Shown in pieces: positions 6,966 through 15,672 of a DNA stretch of 48,710 nucleotides. The position numbers were made by a program, and so were the translations under genes. Positions within the stretch are counted from its first letter, which is position 1, and every line of letters starts with the position of its first letter. The notes below the pieces were generated by a model. It made no database searches and was not told the DNA's origin. It saw nothing but the letters and a program-made list of their open reading frames with translations. Source of the stretch: Lentimicrobiaceae bacterium (lineage in GTDB: Bacteria > Bacteroidota > Bacteroidia > Bacteroidales > F082); NCBI GenBank assembly GCA_015061315.1, contig SUWV01000020.1, positions 1 through 48,710 of the forward strand, read 5' to 3'.

Positions 6966-9422
6966 ATGTTAATCTCAAAAAAAGACAAACTTGCCATCAC
7001 TTTCAAAGATGACAAATATACCTACGAGCAACTTCTTAGATACTCACAGATTTATGCTGATAAATTTTCATTAGAATCTCAACCAGAAAAGATATTGATA
7101 TGTGCGCAGAACTCGCCAGAATGGTGTTTCGCTTTTTACGGCGCGATGCGTTGCAAGTCGATAGTGGTTCCCTTGGATGCTCAGTCAACAAAGAAAGAGA
7201 TGGAATATGTGATTAACGACTGTCGCCCCGACATCGTCTTCATCTCCGATGATAAAAAGGAAATGTTTGCCGACATCAATCTTCAAGGCGCTCGTCTATA
7301 TACCAAAGATAATTTCCAACTGTCAGATGATACAAGCATTGCTGCTAATGACATTCCTCTCGGAAATCTTGAAGATGTGATGTTGATAAATTACACGTCT
7401 GGTACGACGGGTAATCCTAAGGGCGTGATGCTTTCATATAAGAATGTTATGTTCAATATAGATTCTGTAAGTAAGCAGGTCCCTATTTTCCAAGAAGATA
7501 GTAACGTCATGGTGCTTCTTCCTTTGCATCACATACTGCCGCTTCTTGGCAGCCTCGTAGCTCCTCTATATATGGGCGGTACGCTTCACATAGCCGAAGC
7601 TATGAATGCCGAGTCAATAATCAAGACTCTCAATGCGGGAAAAGTGTCTATTATAATAGGTGTGCCTCGTCTTTACGATATGCTTGTCAAAGGTGTCATG
7701 AATAAGATTAATGCTTCATTCGTGACACGTTTGCTTTATAAGATAACTAAGCTTATCGGCAGTGATGCTGTGTCGAGAGTTGTTTTCAGCAGCGTGCATA
7801 AGAAATTCGGCGGACATCTGAAATATCTCGTATCTGGCGGTGCGGCTCTTTCTATAGAGACGGCGACGATTTTAAAGACTTTAGGTTTGTATGTCCTTGA
7901 AGGCTACGGCATGACAGAGACTGCTCCTATGATTTCATTCACGCGTCCTGGCAGACGTAAGGTAGGCTATGCTGGCGAGCTGCTTCCAAACATAGAAGCT
8001 AAGATAGCTGAAAATGGCGAGATATGCGTCAAGGGCGACAACGTGATGAAAGGCTATTACAAACGTGAGGAAGAGACAGCTCAAATTATAAAAGACGGCT
8101 GGCTTCATACCGGCGACATGGGAGTCTTGGATAAATACGGACTTAAGATAACCGGTCGTATCAAAGAGATTATCGTGACATCAAACGGTAAGAATATCAA
8201 TCCAGAGTTGTTAGAGAAAGAGTTCTTGAATGAAAGCAAGTACGTACAAGAGATAGGTATCTTCTTGAGCGGCGATATTCTTCATGCAGCTATACGTCCT
8301 GAGATGACAGCTATAAGACAGAGCTCGTTAGACGATATGGACGCATTGATTAAAAACGAAGTGGAACGATTCAATGCCGAACAGCCTCAATATAAACGCA
8401 TCAAGCAATATCATATCATGTCGGAAGAGTTGCCAAAGACGCGACTCGGTAAGGTGCAGCGTTTCCTTCTTCCTCATCTCATAGATAAACCTAAGACTCA
8501 TACAGAACAGGAATCTCTTGAAGGTAAGAGCGAAGTCTATAAAATGTTGAAAGCTTTTGTGGAAGAAGAGACGAAGATGATAGCTAACGAAAATGACCAT
8601 TTTGAGATAGACCTCTCTATGGACTCTTTGAGTAAGGTGTCGCTCCTCGCTTATATCGAAAATACCTTCGGGATAAACCTCAACGAGGAACAGATGGAGA
8701 ACCTCAATACTCTCGCAAAACTTACCGATTATATTGAAGATAACGAACATACTTTCAATACTACGATGATAACATGGAAAGATATTCTCGCTACTAAAGT
8801 GGATGTTAAATTGGAGAAACCTGGTTTTACACAATGGTTTACTTACACATTTACTAAGATATTATTCTCGATATGTTATCGTTTTAGATTTAAGGGAAAT
8901 AAGAAATTGCCTAATAGTCCGTGTATTATAGTGGCTAACCATCGTTCGGCTATCGACGGATTCTTAATTACTTACAATTTCTCACGTAAGGAAAATAAAG
9001 ATATTTTCTTCTTCGCTAAAGAGAAGCACTGGAGATCTAAGATTGCACAGTTCTTTGCAAGAAAGAATAATATAATCTTAATGGATATTAACAAAAACGT
9101 GCGTCAGTCTTTACAAGAAATGAGTGCTGTCTTGAAGAAAGGCAAGAATATTGTCATCTTCCCTGAAGGTACGCGTTCTCGCGATAATAAGATGAAGAAG
9201 TTTAAAGAGACATTCGCTATTTTAAGTAAGGAACTTAACGTGCCAGTCGTTCCAGTTGCAATTACTGGCTCAGAGTCTGCTTGTTATGGAGGAAGTATCA
9301 TTCCTAAGTTCAGGAAGAAAATCAATGTTGAAGTCATGGAGCCAATGTTGCCTGCGAAAGACCAGACTGCAGAAAGTTTCAGAGATAAGATTGCAGCATT
9401 GATACAGAAAAAAATATCCTAA
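6966..9422 (+). CDS. Acyl-activating enzyme - acyl carrier - PlsC-type acyltransferase (Aas-like trifunctional protein)
   Basis: An 818-residue protein with three domains. An AMP-binding ligase covers ~1-500, with YTSGTTGNPKG at 143-153 and GYGMTETAP at 313-321. A carrier-like domain follows with DLSMDSLS, where Ser554 sits where phosphopantetheine attaches. A lysophospholipid acyltransferase occupies ~620-818, with NHRSAID at 658-664 and FPEGTRSR at 732-739. It probably activates a free fatty acid with ATP, loads it on its own carrier and transfers it to a lysolipid or related acceptor at the membrane. E. coli Aas has the acyltransferase first; here the order is reversed with a carrier between. 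The start was placed at the first ATG after the promoter. A strong terminator follows. Confidence 0.85.
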   Translation: MLISKKDKLAITFKDDKYTYEQLLRYSQIYADKFSLESQPEKILICAQNSPEWCFAFYGAMRCKSIVVPLDAQSTKKEMEYVINDCRPDIVFISDDKKEMFADINLQGARLYTKDNFQLSDDTSIAANDIPLGNLEDVMLINYTSGTTGNPKGVMLSYKNVMFNIDSVSKQVPIFQEDSNVMVLLPLHHILPLLGSLVAPLYMGGTLHIAEAMNAESIIKTLNAGKVSIIIGVPRLYDMLVKGVMNKINASFVTRLLYKITKLIGSDAVSRVVFSSVHKKFGGHLKYLVSGGAALSIETATILKTLGLYVLEGYGMTETAPMISFTRPGRRKVGYAGELLPNIEAKIAENGEICVKGDNVMKGYYKREEETAQIIKDGWLHTGDMGVLDKYGLKITGRIKEIIVTSNGKNINPELLEKEFLNESKYVQEIGIFLSGDILHAAIRPEMTAIRQSSLDDMDALIKNEVERFNAEQPQYKRIKQYHIMSEELPKTRLGKVQRFLLPHLIDKPKTHTEQESLEGKSEVYKMLKAFVEEETKMIANENDHFEIDLSMDSLSKVSLLAYIENTFGINLNEEQMENLNTLAKLTDYIEDNEHTFNTTMITWKDILATKVDVKLEKPGFTQWFTYTFTKILFSICYRFRFKGNKKLPNSPCIIVANHRSAIDGFLITYNFSRKENKDIFFFAKEKHWRSKIAQFFARKNNIILMDINKNVRQSLQEMSAVLKKGKNIVIFPEGTRSRDNKMKKFKETFAILSKELNVPVVPVAITGSESACYGGSIIPKFRKKINVEVMEPMLPAKDQTAESFRDKIAALIQKKIS

Positions 9423-9443
9423 AGTTTTTATATAATTTACAAT

Positions 9444-9475
9444 AAAAAAAAGAGCCTTTAAAGGCTCTTTTTTTT
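9444..9475. terminator. Bidirectional intrinsic terminator
   Basis: A perfect 16-bp inverted repeat: eight A plus GAGCCTTT, then AAAGGCTC plus eight T, lies between convergent genes. It would end transcription from both sides. Confidence 0.9.
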
Positions 9476-9488
9476 GTTTATAATCATT

Positions 9489-9531
9489 AACTTGTTGACT
9501 CGTAGTCTCGTAGTCTTGTAGACTCAATTAA
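9489..9531. repeat. CTTGTTGACTCGTAGTCTCG word repeat
   Basis: CTTGTTGACTCGTAGTCTCGTAGTCTTGTAGACTC forms the spacer up to the end of the Dcp gene. It shares words with 18337-18375 and 23296-23330. Confidence 0.5.
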
Positions 9532-11632
9532 GTCCATGTTTCTTCAAGAATGGCTCGTTGCTTGGCTCTTGTCCGCGGAATTTTTTGTATTGGACCATGC
9601 CTTCGTCGTTGCCGCATTCTTGCAAGCAGTGTTGTCTGAACTTGGCGGCCAACTCAGGGTTGAATAAGTCGCCCGATTCTTTGAAGTAGTTGAAAGCGTC
9701 GGAGTCTAAGACTGCTGCCCAATAATAGACGTAATATCCTGCTGAATAACCGCCAGAGAAGATGTGAGAGTAATAAGTACTTCTGTAGCGAGGATATATT
9801 TCATCAATCAATCCAATTTCTTTCATCTTAGCTTTTTCAAAGTCAGCAGCGTTGAAGTCATCGTTAATTTCTTTTAACTTATGATATTCCATGTCTAAGA
9901 TGGCGGCTGCCAAGAACTCTGTCGTTTCAAATCCTTGGTTGAAGAGTCCGCTGTTTTCTAATTTGTTAATCAGCGCTTCTGGAATGACTTCGCCTGTCTG
10001 CCAATGTTTAGCGTACATTTTCAATACTTCAGGATCGCCTGCCCAGTTTTCCATTACTTGAGAAGGAAGCTCGACATAGTCGCGAGGCACGACGCCGCAA
10101 GTTCTGCTGTATTTACCGTCAGAGAATAAAGCGTGTAATCCGTGACCGAACTCATGCCATAAGGTTTCTGTCTCATCCCAGCTGAGTAGGGCAGGAGTGT
10201 CGCCTGTTGGTGGAGTGAAGTTTAAGACTAATGATACTAATGGAGTTATCTTGTTGCCTTCGATGTCGTAGCCAGCTTCACGGAAACTTGTGCACCATGC
10301 GCCGCCGCTCTTACTGTCGCGTGGATAATAATCCATGTAGATGATGCCGAGATGTGAGCCGTCTTTCTCTTTCACTTCCCAAGTCTCAACGCCGTCGAAA
10401 TAGACAGGGATGTCGGTACGTTGGTTGAAGGTTATTCCGTATAATTTATTGGCGACCATAAACATACCATCGCGTACGTTGTTCAATGAGAGGTAAGGCT
10501 TTAATTCGTTTTCATCGAAAGCATATTTTTCTTTGCGCAATTTCTCTGCATAATACCACCAATCCCATGATTCAACTTTGGTGTCTTTAGCTATTTTCTG
10601 TAACTCTTTCAATTCTTCCTTTGCTACTTTCACGGCAGGTTTAAATAAGTCGGCGAGGAATTTATCAACGGTAGGAACGTCTTTTGCCATATTGGCTTCG
10701 AGTACGTATGAAGCGTAATCTTCATAGCCTAAGAGTTTAGCTTTTTGAAGACGTAATTTCGACATCTCTTCGATTAGTTCCTTGTTGTCGTTAGCGTTGT
10801 CGTTATTGCCGCGCATTACGTATCCCATGTAGATTTTTTCGCGTAGGTCGCGGTTGTCGGCATATTGAAGGAAAGGAATGAGGCTTGGTTTTGAAAGTGT
10901 GAAGACCCATTTGCCTTCCATGCCGTCTTTCTTAGCTTGTTCAGCGGCTGCTACTATGCTTGACTGTGGAAGTCCGCTCAAATCTTTTTCATTGTCGACT
11001 ATGAGTTTGAAGGCAGCGTTTTCAGTGAGGAGGTTGTTGCCAAACTGAAGGCTCAATAATGATAATTTCTCGTTAATAGATTTTAAGGTTTCTTTGTCGG
11101 TGTCGTTTAAACCAGCGCCGCTACGAATGAAGTCGTTGTAATATTTTTCCACAACGCGAATCTGTTGGTCATCTAAATTCATGTTGTTGCGTTTGTCATA
11201 GACGTATTTTACCTTTTCAAAAAGAAGAGGATTCATTGCAATCTCGTCGCCGTGAGCTGATAATTTAGGACTTATCTCAGCGGCAATCTTCTGCATCTCG
11301 TCATCGGAGGAACATTCAATAAGGTTGAAAAAGATATTGGCAACCTTATCTAAAAGCTCGCCGGATTTGTCGTAAGCCAAGATAGTGTTTTGGAAATCAG
11401 GTACGGCTCTGTTTTTCACTATAGCGTCGATTTCGAGTTTTTGCTGTTTCATGGCTTCATCGAAAGCAGGAAGATAGTGCTCGTTTTTAATCTTGTCGAA
11501 AGCAGGTGTCTCAAAAGGAGTTCCGTAGTCGGATAGGAATGGATTGCTGTTGGTAGTGGTTTGCTCGTTGTTGCTGCATGAAGTCAATGTCATGAAGCCA
11601 AGAGCGATGATACTTAAAAATTTTCTGTTCAT
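9524..11632 (-). CDS. dcp: Peptidyl-dipeptidase Dcp, M3 family, lipoprotein
   Basis: A 702-residue zinc metallopeptidase of the M3 (thimet/Dcp) family. HEFGH at 493-497 supplies the two His ligands and the catalytic Glu. The segments DYYPRDSKSGGAWC, the SQVMENW block after the zinc site, and YSAGYYVYYWA near the end fit Dcp, which cuts dipeptides from the C-terminus of peptides. The N-terminus is a lipoprotein signal ending LTSC with Cys19, so the enzyme is probably anchored in the envelope and works on periplasmic peptides. The length fits the family. It has its own promoter and is divergent from the RNA/DUF3825 locus. Confidence 0.9.
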   Translation of the reverse strand: MNRKFLSIIALGFMTLTSCSNNEQTTTNSNPFLSDYGTPFETPAFDKIKNEHYLPAFDEAMKQQKLEIDAIVKNRAVPDFQNTILAYDKSGELLDKVANIFFNLIECSSDDEMQKIAAEISPKLSAHGDEIAMNPLLFEKVKYVYDKRNNMNLDDQQIRVVEKYYNDFIRSGAGLNDTDKETLKSINEKLSLLSLQFGNNLLTENAAFKLIVDNEKDLSGLPQSSIVAAAEQAKKDGMEGKWVFTLSKPSLIPFLQYADNRDLREKIYMGYVMRGNNDNANDNKELIEEMSKLRLQKAKLLGYEDYASYVLEANMAKDVPTVDKFLADLFKPAVKVAKEELKELQKIAKDTKVESWDWWYYAEKLRKEKYAFDENELKPYLSLNNVRDGMFMVANKLYGITFNQRTDIPVYFDGVETWEVKEKDGSHLGIIYMDYYPRDSKSGGAWCTSFREAGYDIEGNKITPLVSLVLNFTPPTGDTPALLSWDETETLWHEFGHGLHALFSDGKYSRTCGVVPRDYVELPSQVMENWAGDPEVLKMYAKHWQTGEVIPEALINKLENSGLFNQGFETTEFLAAAILDMEYHKLKEINDDFNAADFEKAKMKEIGLIDEIYPRYRSTYYSHIFSGGYSAGYYVYYWAAVLDSDAFNYFKESGDLFNPELAAKFRQHCLQECGNDEGMVQYKKFRGQEPSNEPFLKKHGLN

Positions 11633-11666
11633 ATTAATTATATGTATTAATGATTTTCGATGAATG

Positions 11667-11674
11667 CAAATTTA
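11667..11674 (-). promoter_or_regulatory. Promoter -7 box for dcp
   Basis: The minus strand reads TAAATTTG, an exact TAnnTTTG element. It sits 34 bases upstream of the dcp start codon. Confidence 0.6.
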
Positions 11675-11721
11675 ATGATAAAAATTATACTAAAATGCTT
11701 GTTTAGTTATAAAATTTTATG

Positions 11722-11729
11722 TAGCTTTG
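11722..11729 (+). promoter_or_regulatory. Promoter -7 box (TAGCTTTG) for the small RNA / DUF3825 locus
   Basis: TAGCTTTG is an exact TAnnTTTG match. Transcription should start near 11734-11737, just at the 5' arm of the RNA's outer stem. No other promoter-like element is seen between here and the DUF3825 start codon. Confidence 0.6.
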
Positions 11730-11733
11730 CAAT

Positions 11734-11837
11734 CAGTTATTGGTGAATATATAGATGTGTGGGTCTATCCACAAAAATAAAAATAACTGAGAACTGTACA
11801 AATAGGGATTTCCATTCTTTTTTGGAAATCCTTTTTT
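11734..11837 (+). ncRNA. Candidate ~100-nt structured small RNA or attenuator with terminator
   Basis: CAGTTATT (11734-11741) pairs perfectly with AATAACTG (11782-11789) and encloses a hairpin TGTGG (11758-11762) / CCACA (11769-11773). ATAGA (11751-11755) is also complementary to TCTAT in that hairpin's loop (11764-11768). This gives an alternative stem, or a pseudoknot if the helices fray at their ends. GGATTTCC (11806-11813) pairs with GGAAATCC (11824-11831), followed by six T, a complete intrinsic terminator only 20 nt before the next start codon. The region has no plausible coding frame. It may be a free small RNA that partly reads through, or a leader controlling the downstream gene. Confidence 0.6.
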
Positions 11838-11857
11838 AAACCTAAAATTTAAATGTT

Positions 11858-12655
11858 ATGTCGAAGAAACCTTACTCCTCATTATTATTTGCTTTTGCAT
11901 ATTTCCCCAATTATGATAAAGCCGTAGAATATCTTGCTGAAAATCTAGCTGATCCTGAAGTGTGGGATTTTTCTGATTCTATCAAAAAGAGTTATTCTAT
12001 TTTGAAAAATTATTTAGAACATATATTCAGGAAGTTACAGCTGGAAGGGAAAATTTCTTATACATACAATAACTCACATGCTTGTTTTAATACTGGACTC
12101 GTTACTAAGAATTTGGAGCCAATTTATGCTTTATTTGAAACTTATAGAAATATACAGCAATCCGTTAATCCTTCTCAATTTTGTTTTAAGGCTTTTCTCA
12201 AAGAGAGTGATACACAGTTTTTAAAGATATTTCCTGATAATCACCCTGATATTGCAGATTTTTTTCAGAAGCCTGAAGATTTGATTTTTAATCCTCGATG
12301 TAGGTTGATTCCGCAAATAGATCATATTATTGAAGATAATTTATTGCGTTTTCCTGCACATATTCAAGCGTTGGATTCTGGTGAGATTCGTCGTAGGTTA
12401 GATGGTGCTATAGAAGAAGTAAAGAAAAGAGTGAAGACTAATTATAAGTTGGCTGTGCCACAGTTTTATAATAATCGAATACAACTATTGTTGCCGTTGA
12501 ATCTCACAGCAGGATCACCTAATCCTGATCTTGCATTAGCTATACATAAAATAAGTGCTGATACATATACAGCAAGAACGTGTCTTACTTTAAAAATGGC
12601 ATACAATAATGCACGTCTGATAGTGAAACCACAAAGTGTGTGGTTAAGACCTTAG
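11858..12655 (+). CDS. DUF3825-family protein, possible RNA-associated function
   Basis: A 265-residue protein matching my memory of the DUF3825 family. It has FNTGLVT with EPIYALF at ~77-93, LLLPLNL at 210-216, DLALAI at 224-229 and TLKMAYNNARLI at 244-255, followed by KPQSVWL. In other bacteria this domain often sits C-terminal to cold-shock or other nucleic-acid-binding domains, which suggests an RNA role; here the domain stands alone. No signal peptide or membrane segment is seen. The gene is AT-rich and uses less selected codons than its neighbours. It is separated from its promoter by a structured ~100-nt RNA and a terminator, so its expression needs readthrough. The biochemical activity is unknown. 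Confidence 0.7.
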   Translation: MSKKPYSSLLFAFAYFPNYDKAVEYLAENLADPEVWDFSDSIKKSYSILKNYLEHIFRKLQLEGKISYTYNNSHACFNTGLVTKNLEPIYALFETYRNIQQSVNPSQFCFKAFLKESDTQFLKIFPDNHPDIADFFQKPEDLIFNPRCRLIPQIDHIIEDNLLRFPAHIQALDSGEIRRRLDGAIEEVKKRVKTNYKLAVPQFYNNRIQLLLPLNLTAGSPNPDLALAIHKISADTYTARTCLTLKMAYNNARLIVKPQSVWLRP

Positions 12656-12688
12656 ATTTGATATAAAAGATAAAATAGAAAAAAACTC

Positions 12689-12718
12689 TTGACAATCTAA
12701 AAATTAATCATATATTTG
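12689..12718 (+). promoter_or_regulatory. Promoter for the SPFH operon
   Basis: The -33 element CTTGAC (TTG at 12689-12691) is followed after 19 bases by TATATTTG at 12711-12718. Spacing and boxes both fit the Bacteroidota consensus, giving a leader of about 47 nt. Confidence 0.7.
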
Positions 12719-12770
12719 CAATATCAAAATGATATTAAAATAAATGTTTAAAAATTAAAAAATAACAGTT

Positions 12771-13721
12771 ATGGAAACAAAGGAAAAAGAATTCAATGGT
12801 ATGGTAATTAACGGATTTGTAGCATTGTTGCTCTTATTGGCATTGACTGCTCTATCTGTTTATGGTGTTGTTTATTTCGTGAATTTAGAACATGTTACTG
12901 GAATAGTTTTGTCAGTCTTGGCGGCTTTGTTGTTTTTGATATTATTAACAGGATTGAGGAAGCAGGAGCCTAACGAAGCAATGGCGATGATGTTTTTCGG
13001 TAATTACTGTGGGACATTTAAGAAGACGGGATTTTATTATGTCAACTTCTTGCTTTCATCAAAACGCGTTTCTCTCCGCGCTCGTAACCTCAACGTCGAT
13101 CCAATCAAGGTGAACGACAAAACGGGTAACCCTATATTAATAGGTCAGATTTTGGTGTGGAAACTGAAAGATACTTATAAAGCGATGTTTGAAATCGACT
13201 CTCAGACTATGGCTGGCGGTGCTAACGGTCAGGTTGGCGTTACTGTCTCCGGAAGAATGAAGGCTTTCGAGAGTTTCGTGCGCGTACAAAGCGACGCTGC
13301 TTTGAGAGAGGTTGCTGGCATGTTCGCTTATGATGATAATGACGATACAAAATCTAACGAACTTACTTTACGTTCTGGCGGAAGTGAGATAAATGATATT
13401 TTGTTAAAGAAACTTAACGACAGACTTGAAATGTCGGGATTGGAAGTCGTTGAAGCTCGTATTAATTATTTAGCTTATTCTCCTGAAATTGCAGCTGTTA
13501 TGTTGCGTCGTCAGCAGGCTGCTGCTATCATAGCCGCTCGTGAAAAGATTGTTGAAGGTGCAGTGTCTATGGTGAAGATGGCTCTCGAAAAACTCAGCGA
13601 GGAAGAAATCGTAGAACTCGATAATGAAAAGAAAGCTGCTATGGTAAGTAACCTTCTTGTTGTTCTCTGCGCCGACGAATCAGCACAACCTGTTGTCAAT
13701 ACAGGAACGCTTTATCAATGA
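12771..13721 (+). CDS. SPFH/band-7 domain membrane protein
   Basis: A 316-residue protein with two N-terminal membrane segments (~12-35 and ~42-61). An SPFH (stomatin/prohibitin-like) domain follows, recognisable from RKQEPNEAMAMMFFGNYCG through the beta-rich core and YSPEIAAVMLRRQQAAAIIAAREKIVEGA. It ends in a helical tail. SPFH proteins oligomerise on membranes and gather other membrane proteins. The particular partner is not known, but the next genes (a PH-like membrane protein, a CPBP protease and a small RHH protein) are good candidates. It has its own strong promoter. A GTAGAGACG palindrome lies 26 bases after the stop, so downstream genes may depend on readthrough. Confidence 0.85.
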   Translation: METKEKEFNGMVINGFVALLLLLALTALSVYGVVYFVNLEHVTGIVLSVLAALLFLILLTGLRKQEPNEAMAMMFFGNYCGTFKKTGFYYVNFLLSSKRVSLRARNLNVDPIKVNDKTGNPILIGQILVWKLKDTYKAMFEIDSQTMAGGANGQVGVTVSGRMKAFESFVRVQSDAALREVAGMFAYDDNDDTKSNELTLRSGGSEINDILLKKLNDRLEMSGLEVVEARINYLAYSPEIAAVMLRRQQAAAIIAAREKIVEGAVSMVKMALEKLSEEEIVELDNEKKAAMVSNLLVVLCADESAQPVVNTGTLYQ

Positions 13722-13747
13722 ACAATTGACAATTAACAATTAACAAT
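13722..13747. repeat. CAATTGACAATTAACAATT word repeat
   Basis: ACAATTGACAATTAACAATTAACAAT begins at the SPFH stop codon. The same word recurs at 14654-14692, 18204-18250 and 32822-32866. Confidence 0.5.
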
Positions 13748-13800
13748 GTAGAGACGTATCAATGATATCTAAATATAAATAAACATTGATGCGTCTTATT
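13748..13800 (+). repeat. GTAGAGACG palindrome repeat, possible terminator
   Basis: AGACGTATCAATG (13752-13764) pairs with CATTGATGCGTCT (13784-13796) with one G-U pair, and TTATT follows. It is one of five family members in the window, each just downstream of a gene end. Confidence 0.7.
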
Positions 13801-13817
13801 AAAATAGATTAACAATT

Positions 13818-14663
13818 ATGTCAATAACATTTATAGTATTAGGGTTTGTTTTAGTTTTTCTTGTGGTGAGTTTTTTGCAAGAAAGAATTTATGTCTATGA
13901 TGACGGAATAAAAATCAAGGATTTTATGTATCCATTGTGGATACAAAACGATACGATTGTCTCTATCTCGTTGGTAGACAGACTTCCACTGTTGATATAC
14001 AAAACTAATGGCGGAGGTCTCGGTCGTATTCAAAAAGGTTATTATACCATCAAGAAAGGTGGTGAGCATTCTGAAAACGCTACGCTTTATATCAGAAATA
14101 GAAATGCCAGCGCGATAGAAATCAGGACGGTGAAAGGCTTGATATACATCAATAAAAATAATAATGAACAGACACAAGAGCTTTTCGATGAGATAAAGAA
14201 TAACGTTAAAATCCTTAAAGAAAGCGAATTGAATTACAATGCAGGACGTCCGAGAACTTACAGAAGCGTTTTTATCATTGCTGTTTTCATCGTTGCTTTG
14301 ATAGCATATCCTATCTTCTTTGCTAACTACGGAAATGAAATAATTGTCGATGATAATAAGATTGAAATCAAAGGCGACTATTCGATGGATATTCCTTTTG
14401 ATGATATTGACACAGTTTTGCTTATTGAAAGTCTTCCTAATATTAAACTTAGAACCAATGGCATCTCTACAAATAAAGTCAATATTGGTAAGTTTAAGAT
14501 GGCTGACGGAAATAAATGTCGTCTCTATATTAACAAATCAACGCCTTTATTTGTAGAAATCAGGTTAGATGCTCAAGATTCACCGTCGGAATCGTTAGTT
14601 TTTATTAACAGAAAAACCGTTGATGAAACGAAACTGTTGTATGATCAGATAATTGACAATTAA
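13818..14663 (+). CDS. Membrane protein with tandem PH-like domains
   Basis: A 281-residue protein of unknown function with an internal duplication. Residues ~24-130 and ~173-281 align to each other: IYVYDDGIKIK with IIVDDNKIEIK, SISLVDRLPLLIYKTNG with TVLLIESLPNIKLRTNG, and IYINKNN with VFINRKT. Each half has the strand-rich pattern ending in a helix expected of small bacterial PH-like folds. A membrane helix precedes each half (~2-20 and ~150-170). It lies in the SPFH-CPBP cluster, so a membrane-associated scaffold or sensor role is plausible but unproven. Its last residues and stop (IIDN) are encoded by the CAATTGACAATTAAC spacer word, so the C-terminus has run into repeat DNA. Confidence 0.7.
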   Translation: MSITFIVLGFVLVFLVVSFLQERIYVYDDGIKIKDFMYPLWIQNDTIVSISLVDRLPLLIYKTNGGGLGRIQKGYYTIKKGGEHSENATLYIRNRNASAIEIRTVKGLIYINKNNNEQTQELFDEIKNNVKILKESELNYNAGRPRTYRSVFIIAVFIVALIAYPIFFANYGNEIIVDDNKIEIKGDYSMDIPFDDIDTVLLIESLPNIKLRTNGISTNKVNIGKFKMADGNKCRLYINKSTPLFVEIRLDAQDSPSESLVFINRKTVDETKLLYDQIIDN

Positions 14664-14739
14664 CAGTTGACAATTTACAATTAACAATTATGGACAAAGA
14701 CTGTTGACTTTTGACAGTTTTCCGTCGACTTTAAAAAAT
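14654..14739. repeat. Mixed CAATTGACAATTAACAATT and GTTGAC word spacer
   Basis: The word repeat starts inside the last codons of the PH-like gene and runs to the CPBP start. It ends in CTGTTGACTTTTGACAG. It contains an in-frame TTG at 14704, but that lies in repeat DNA and is not a credible start. Confidence 0.5.
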
Positions 14740-15672
14740 ATGAAAACTGCAATAAAATATTCGATAATAGTCTGTGTGGTAAGCTGGATTTATGCTGCCA
14801 TCATGATTTTCGGTGTCGGACTCAGAAATCCAGCCGACAATCCGATGATGTATACAATCTTCGCATCGTCTTATATGTTGCTGCCATTGATTTGCGCATT
14901 GGGATTACAAATCGTGACTTCTAGAAAGACACACGTTCGTGTGTATCTGCGTGAGACGGAATTGTTGCGTTTTAAGATAAAACCTTCTTGGTTGGTGGCG
15001 TGGATTCTCCCTATCGTGATAGTGTTGCTTACGATATTTGTAAATTCACTTATGCCTAATTGTGAGTTTAACACCGATATGTCAGCTTTGATTCCGGCAG
15101 ATCAGGTTCCTGAAGACCAGAGAGAAATGCTGAATACGATGATGACTCCAGCATTTATGATTGTCACGACGATATTAAGCGGACTTTTCGCTGGAGCTAC
15201 CATCAACGCGCTTTTTGCTTTTGGCGAGGAATACGGATGGCGTAACTATCTCGTCGCTGCCTTGAAAGAGAAGAAGTTTGTCTTTGCGGCAATATTCATC
15301 GGCGTCGTTTGGGGAATATGGCATTTCCCGTTGATATTGCTCGGTCATAACTATCCGCAGCATAATGTCATAGGTGTTTTTATGATGGTGATATTCTGCG
15401 TGCTGCTCTCTTTCATTGAGACATATTTTGTGATTAAGGCAAAATCCGTTTTTCCTGCCGCTATCTTTCATGGAACGATAAATGCAGTTGCTGGATTAAA
15501 TGTCATATTAATAAAAGGAGGCAACGACTTGCTCAATGGCGCGGCTGGCTTATCTGGGTTTATCGTGATATCAATAGTTATAATTGTGATTTATCTTATT
15601 GATAAACATGCTTGTAAAGACAATATCTTTTCTAAAACGATAGGGGAGGTCTTGGATAATGGCGAAAGATAA
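14740..15672 (+). CDS. CPBP-family intramembrane metalloprotease (CAAX protease-like)
   Basis: A 310-residue polytopic membrane protein with about eight hydrophobic segments. It carries the CPBP/Abi motifs: FGEEYGWRNYL (EE-x3-R), then GVVWGIWHFPLIL with the second-motif His, and a third region with FHGTINA. These residues form the glutamate/histidine active site of Rce1-like intramembrane proteases. The substrate is not known. Related proteins include immunity and membrane quality-control factors. The ATG at 14740 is chosen because upstream DNA is spacer repeat. The gene overlaps the next small gene by 14 bases, so the two are probably co-translated. It carries a CACACGNNCGTGTG palindrome at 14929-14944. 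Confidence 0.85.
   Translation: MKTAIKYSIIVCVVSWIYAAIMIFGVGLRNPADNPMMYTIFASSYMLLPLICALGLQIVTSRKTHVRVYLRETELLRFKIKPSWLVAWILPIVIVLLTIFVNSLMPNCEFNTDMSALIPADQVPEDQREMLNTMMTPAFMIVTTILSGLFAGATINALFAFGEEYGWRNYLVAALKEKKFVFAAIFIGVVWGIWHFPLILLGHNYPQHNVIGVFMMVIFCVLLSFIETYFVIKAKSVFPAAIFHGTINAVAGLNVILIKGGNDLLNGAAGLSGFIVISIVIIVIYLIDKHACKDNIFSKTIGEVLDNGER
14929..14944. repeat. Palindrome ACACACGTTCGTGTGT
   Basis: A perfect 16-base palindrome inside the CPBP coding sequence, encoding part of KTHVRVY. The core CACACGNNCGTGTG recurs at 25303 and 32892. Confidence 0.6.

Noticed and set aside
8328..8834. A 168-codon minus-strand frame inside the acyl-ligase gene
   Set aside because: Antisense to the ligase/carrier region; composition and lack of motifs mark it as a shadow.
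14704..14739. TTG start for the CPBP protease
   Set aside because: It lies in spacer repeat DNA, and the ATG at 14740 opens directly before the first membrane helix.
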